From a virus, in IMG/VR virus record IMGVR_UViG_3300042731_005201, positions 1-26,560 of that record: a stretch of 26,560 nt of DNA, one strand, 5' to 3'. The notes beneath the pieces are model-generated. The model saw only the letters and a program-made list of their open reading frames with translations, ran no database searches and had not been told where the DNA came from. Both the position numbers and the translations under genes were made by a program. This document shows, one piece after another, positions 26,322 through 26,560 of the stretch. Numbering within the stretch: position 1 is the first letter of the stretch; each line of letters starts with the position of its first letter.

Positions 26322-26560
26322 TTAGATGGTTACGGTTTGGATCTCGATAAACTCAATCAGTATCGCTTCCTGGTTAAACAACCTTTTATAGGTCTCCGCA
26401 ATATCAGTAATCTTACTGGCATTCTCATAAGCTACCTCATGGATAATTACCAGCTCAAATGAGTCCTCAATATTACCCTTCCAGGAGCCAAAAACTTCCC
26501 GATATGTGTAGCCGTCAAAATTCTTATCGACGACTTCTTTTAAAAACCCATTCCAGGAAA
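26322..26560 (-). CDS. Unknown protein, partial (C-terminal 78 residues)
   Basis: The frame is open to the right edge, so the start is outside the window. The visible part contains FDGYTYREVFGSWKGNIEDS, ELVIIHEVAYENASKITDIA and FNQEAILIEFIEIQTVTI, an alpha/beta pattern of the kind found in small phage proteins of unknown function. Confidence 0.65.
   Translation of the reverse strand, partial: SWNGFLKEVVDKNFDGYTYREVFGSWKGNIEDSFELVIIHEVAYENASKITDIAETYKRLFNQEAILIEFIEIQTVTI

Noticed and set aside
1-26560. CRISPR array, insertion sequence, integrase or lysis cassette
   Set aside because: No regularly spaced repeats, transposase, recombinase or endolysin motif was found on either strand.

Overview
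The window looks like part of the genome of a tailed double-stranded DNA bacteriophage (Caudoviricetes) or a closely related prophage. It carries a portal protein, large and small terminase subunits, a DnaB-type helicase with a replication initiation protein, SSB, NinB, a RuvC-type resolvase, an HNH homing endonuclease and dozens of very small, tightly packed genes with 1-8 base stop/start overlaps. The roughly 720-residue portal resembles P22-type (podovirus-like) portals. A class II tRNA-Tyr(GTA) with an encoded CCA end, sigma70-like promoters and Shine-Dalgarno sites point to a bacterial host; the host phylum cannot be told from the sequence. No integrase, lysin, capsid or tail gene is visible, so the window is a fragment.

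Almost every gene is on the minus strand, so transcription runs from right to left. Four copies of one 31-bp promoter (GG-TTCGAT-17 bp-TATAAT) divide most of it into units. Unit D starts at 25061: NinB, replication initiator, DnaB, zinc-finger protein, metallophosphoesterase, SSB, ending at a hairpin at 20359-20414. Unit C starts at 20352: secreted Gly-rich protein, a structured RNA leader, Cys-rich protein, RuvC, Nmad1/MazG-like protein, sigma-like regulator, homing endonuclease, ClpP-like lipoprotein, HNH-like protein, ASCH-like protein, small terminase, secreted EF-loop protein, ending at a terminator at 14147-14204. Unit B starts at 14128: mostly small membrane and unknown proteins, a PD-(D/E)XK nuclease and an SMR-like protein, ending at a bidirectional terminator at 8099-8145. 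Unit A starts at 6642, right behind the tRNA: small unknown proteins, ending at a terminator at 4564-4609. To the left lie large terminase, portal and small basic proteins. To the right of 25061 are a sigma-region-4-like protein and small unknown genes.

One island is transcribed the other way (6781-8145, plus strand): a PAPS-reductase-family PP-loop protein and an unknown 150-aa protein, with their own consensus sigma70 promoter, operator-like repeats and terminator. It has the layout of a moron (an independently expressed accessory cassette).

The observations most worth following are: the repeated promoter family and its terminator-promoter junctions; a signal-peptide-bearing ClpP-like lipoprotein; a three-way-junction RNA at 19776-19855; a 13-residue N-terminal peptide duplicated in two adjacent genes and conserved despite silent divergence; a probable frameshift at an A AAA AAG heptamer; a strong excess of CCWGG sites; and several genes broken by single-base shifts that may be either biology or assembly error.
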